Positions 5,743 to 5,955 of a DNA stretch of 5,955 bases are shown here, piece after piece. The stretch is from Bacillota bacterium (lineage in GTDB: Bacteria; Bacillota; Clostridia; Peptostreptococcales; Anaerovoracaceae), in the NCBI GenBank assembly GCA_021443825.1, contig JABUTE010000058.1:1-5955 (forward strand). The letters are read 5' to 3'. The notes beneath the pieces were generated by a model. That model saw nothing but the letters and a program-made list of their open reading frames with translations. It ran no database searches and was not told the DNA's origin. A program made the position numbers and the translations under genes. Position 1 is the stretch's first letter. The number at the start of each line of letters is the position of its first letter.

Positions 5743-5804
5743 AGTTCCTCCAAAATAAAAATCAGGCAAGGGCACGGCAGGCCCTCTGTCACACTTCTGC
5801 TGCT

Positions 5805-5834
5805 ATTATATACTATATATTGATGAAATTGGAA
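5805..5834 (-). promoter_or_regulatory. Promoter of the amidohydrolase gene
   Basis: A perfect TATAAT (5805-5810), preceded by an AT-rich tract, lies on the minus strand. The -35 is poor: TTCCAA (5829-5834) with an 18-base spacer matches at 3 of 6. Initiation near 5798 would give a leader of about 55 bases. Confidence 0.55.
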
Positions 5835-5866
5835 GAAAATTGAAAAAGAATCGCAAAAAACATGAA

Positions 5867-5894
5867 AAAACAGATATCCGAAGATATCTGTTTT
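5867..5894 (-). terminator. UUCG-loop terminator after tRNA-Trp
   Basis: A perfect 12-base-pair stem (5894-5883 with 5878-5867) closes a C(UUCG)G tetraloop on the minus strand, a very stable loop, and is followed by T's. It begins 3 bases after the CCA of tRNA-Trp and ends that transcript before the amidohydrolase promoter. Confidence 0.88.
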
Positions 5895-5897
5895 CTT

Positions 5898-5955
5898 TGG
5901 CAGGGGCAGAAGGACTTGAACCCTCGGCACGCGGTTTTGGAGACCGCTGCTCTAC
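5898..5955 (-). tRNA. tRNA-Trp, anticodon CCA (5' part outside window)
   Basis: Fifty-eight bases of the 3' part are present. They include the end of the D-arm (GTAGAGCA), the anticodon stem GCGGT/ACCGC around CTCCAAA (anticodon CCA, reading UGG), the T-stem GAGGG/CCTTC around TTCAAGT, acceptor 3' strand TGCCCCT, discriminator G as usual for tRNA-Trp, and an encoded CCA (5898-5900). The acceptor 5' strand, expected to be AGGGGCA, is cut off by the window edge. Confidence 0.93.

Noticed and set aside
4567..5775. GTG start at 5775 for the amidohydrolase
   Set aside because: It adds 11 residues with no family match and no ribosome binding site, while the ATG at 5742 has GGAGG just upstream.

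Overview
The window reads as ordinary chromosomal DNA from a low-to-mid GC Gram-positive bacterium. A member of Bacillota (Clostridia or Erysipelotrichia-like) is my inference. The grounds are AGGAGG-type ribosome binding sites, SigA-like promoters with near-consensus TATAAT boxes, all tRNA genes carrying an encoded CCA, U-tailed intrinsic terminators, and a long three-helix cardiolipin synthase. No phage, transposon, CRISPR or toxin gene is visible.

Layout from left to right. Positions 39-1037 (minus) encode ornithine carbamoyltransferase. Directly upstream on the same strand lie tRNA-Arg(UCU) (1125-1200), tRNA-Gly(UCC) (1299-1372) and tRNA-Pro(UGG) (1377-1453). The Pro-Gly pair has its own promoter (1490-1518) and a hairpin terminator (1265-1290). 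tRNA-Arg has a separate promoter (1213-1241). A divergent promoter (1543-1572) drives an M42-family metallo-aminopeptidase on the plus strand (1638-2717), which ends at a strong bidirectional terminator (2741-2768). Beyond it, on the minus strand, come cardiolipin synthase (2793-4361), a terminator (4504-4532), an M20D amidohydrolase (4567-5742) with its own promoter, a terminator with a UUCG loop (5867-5894), and the 3' part of tRNA-Trp(CCA), which runs off the window.

The genes do not form one pathway. Two are cytosolic metal-dependent peptidases/amidohydrolases, one is a membrane phospholipid enzyme, one belongs to arginine metabolism, and tRNA genes separate them.

The part worth a second look is the 87 bases between tRNA-Arg and the ornithine carbamoyltransferase gene (1038-1124). 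It has no recognisable promoter, two tandem terminator-like hairpins, and a 14-base exact copy of the tRNA-Arg 3' end. It also holds a 19-codon open frame with four Arg codons, two of them tandem in the 5' arm of the second hairpin. This suggests, without proving it, that an arginine gene is read from a tRNA-Arg promoter through a translation-sensitive attenuator derived from a tRNA fragment.
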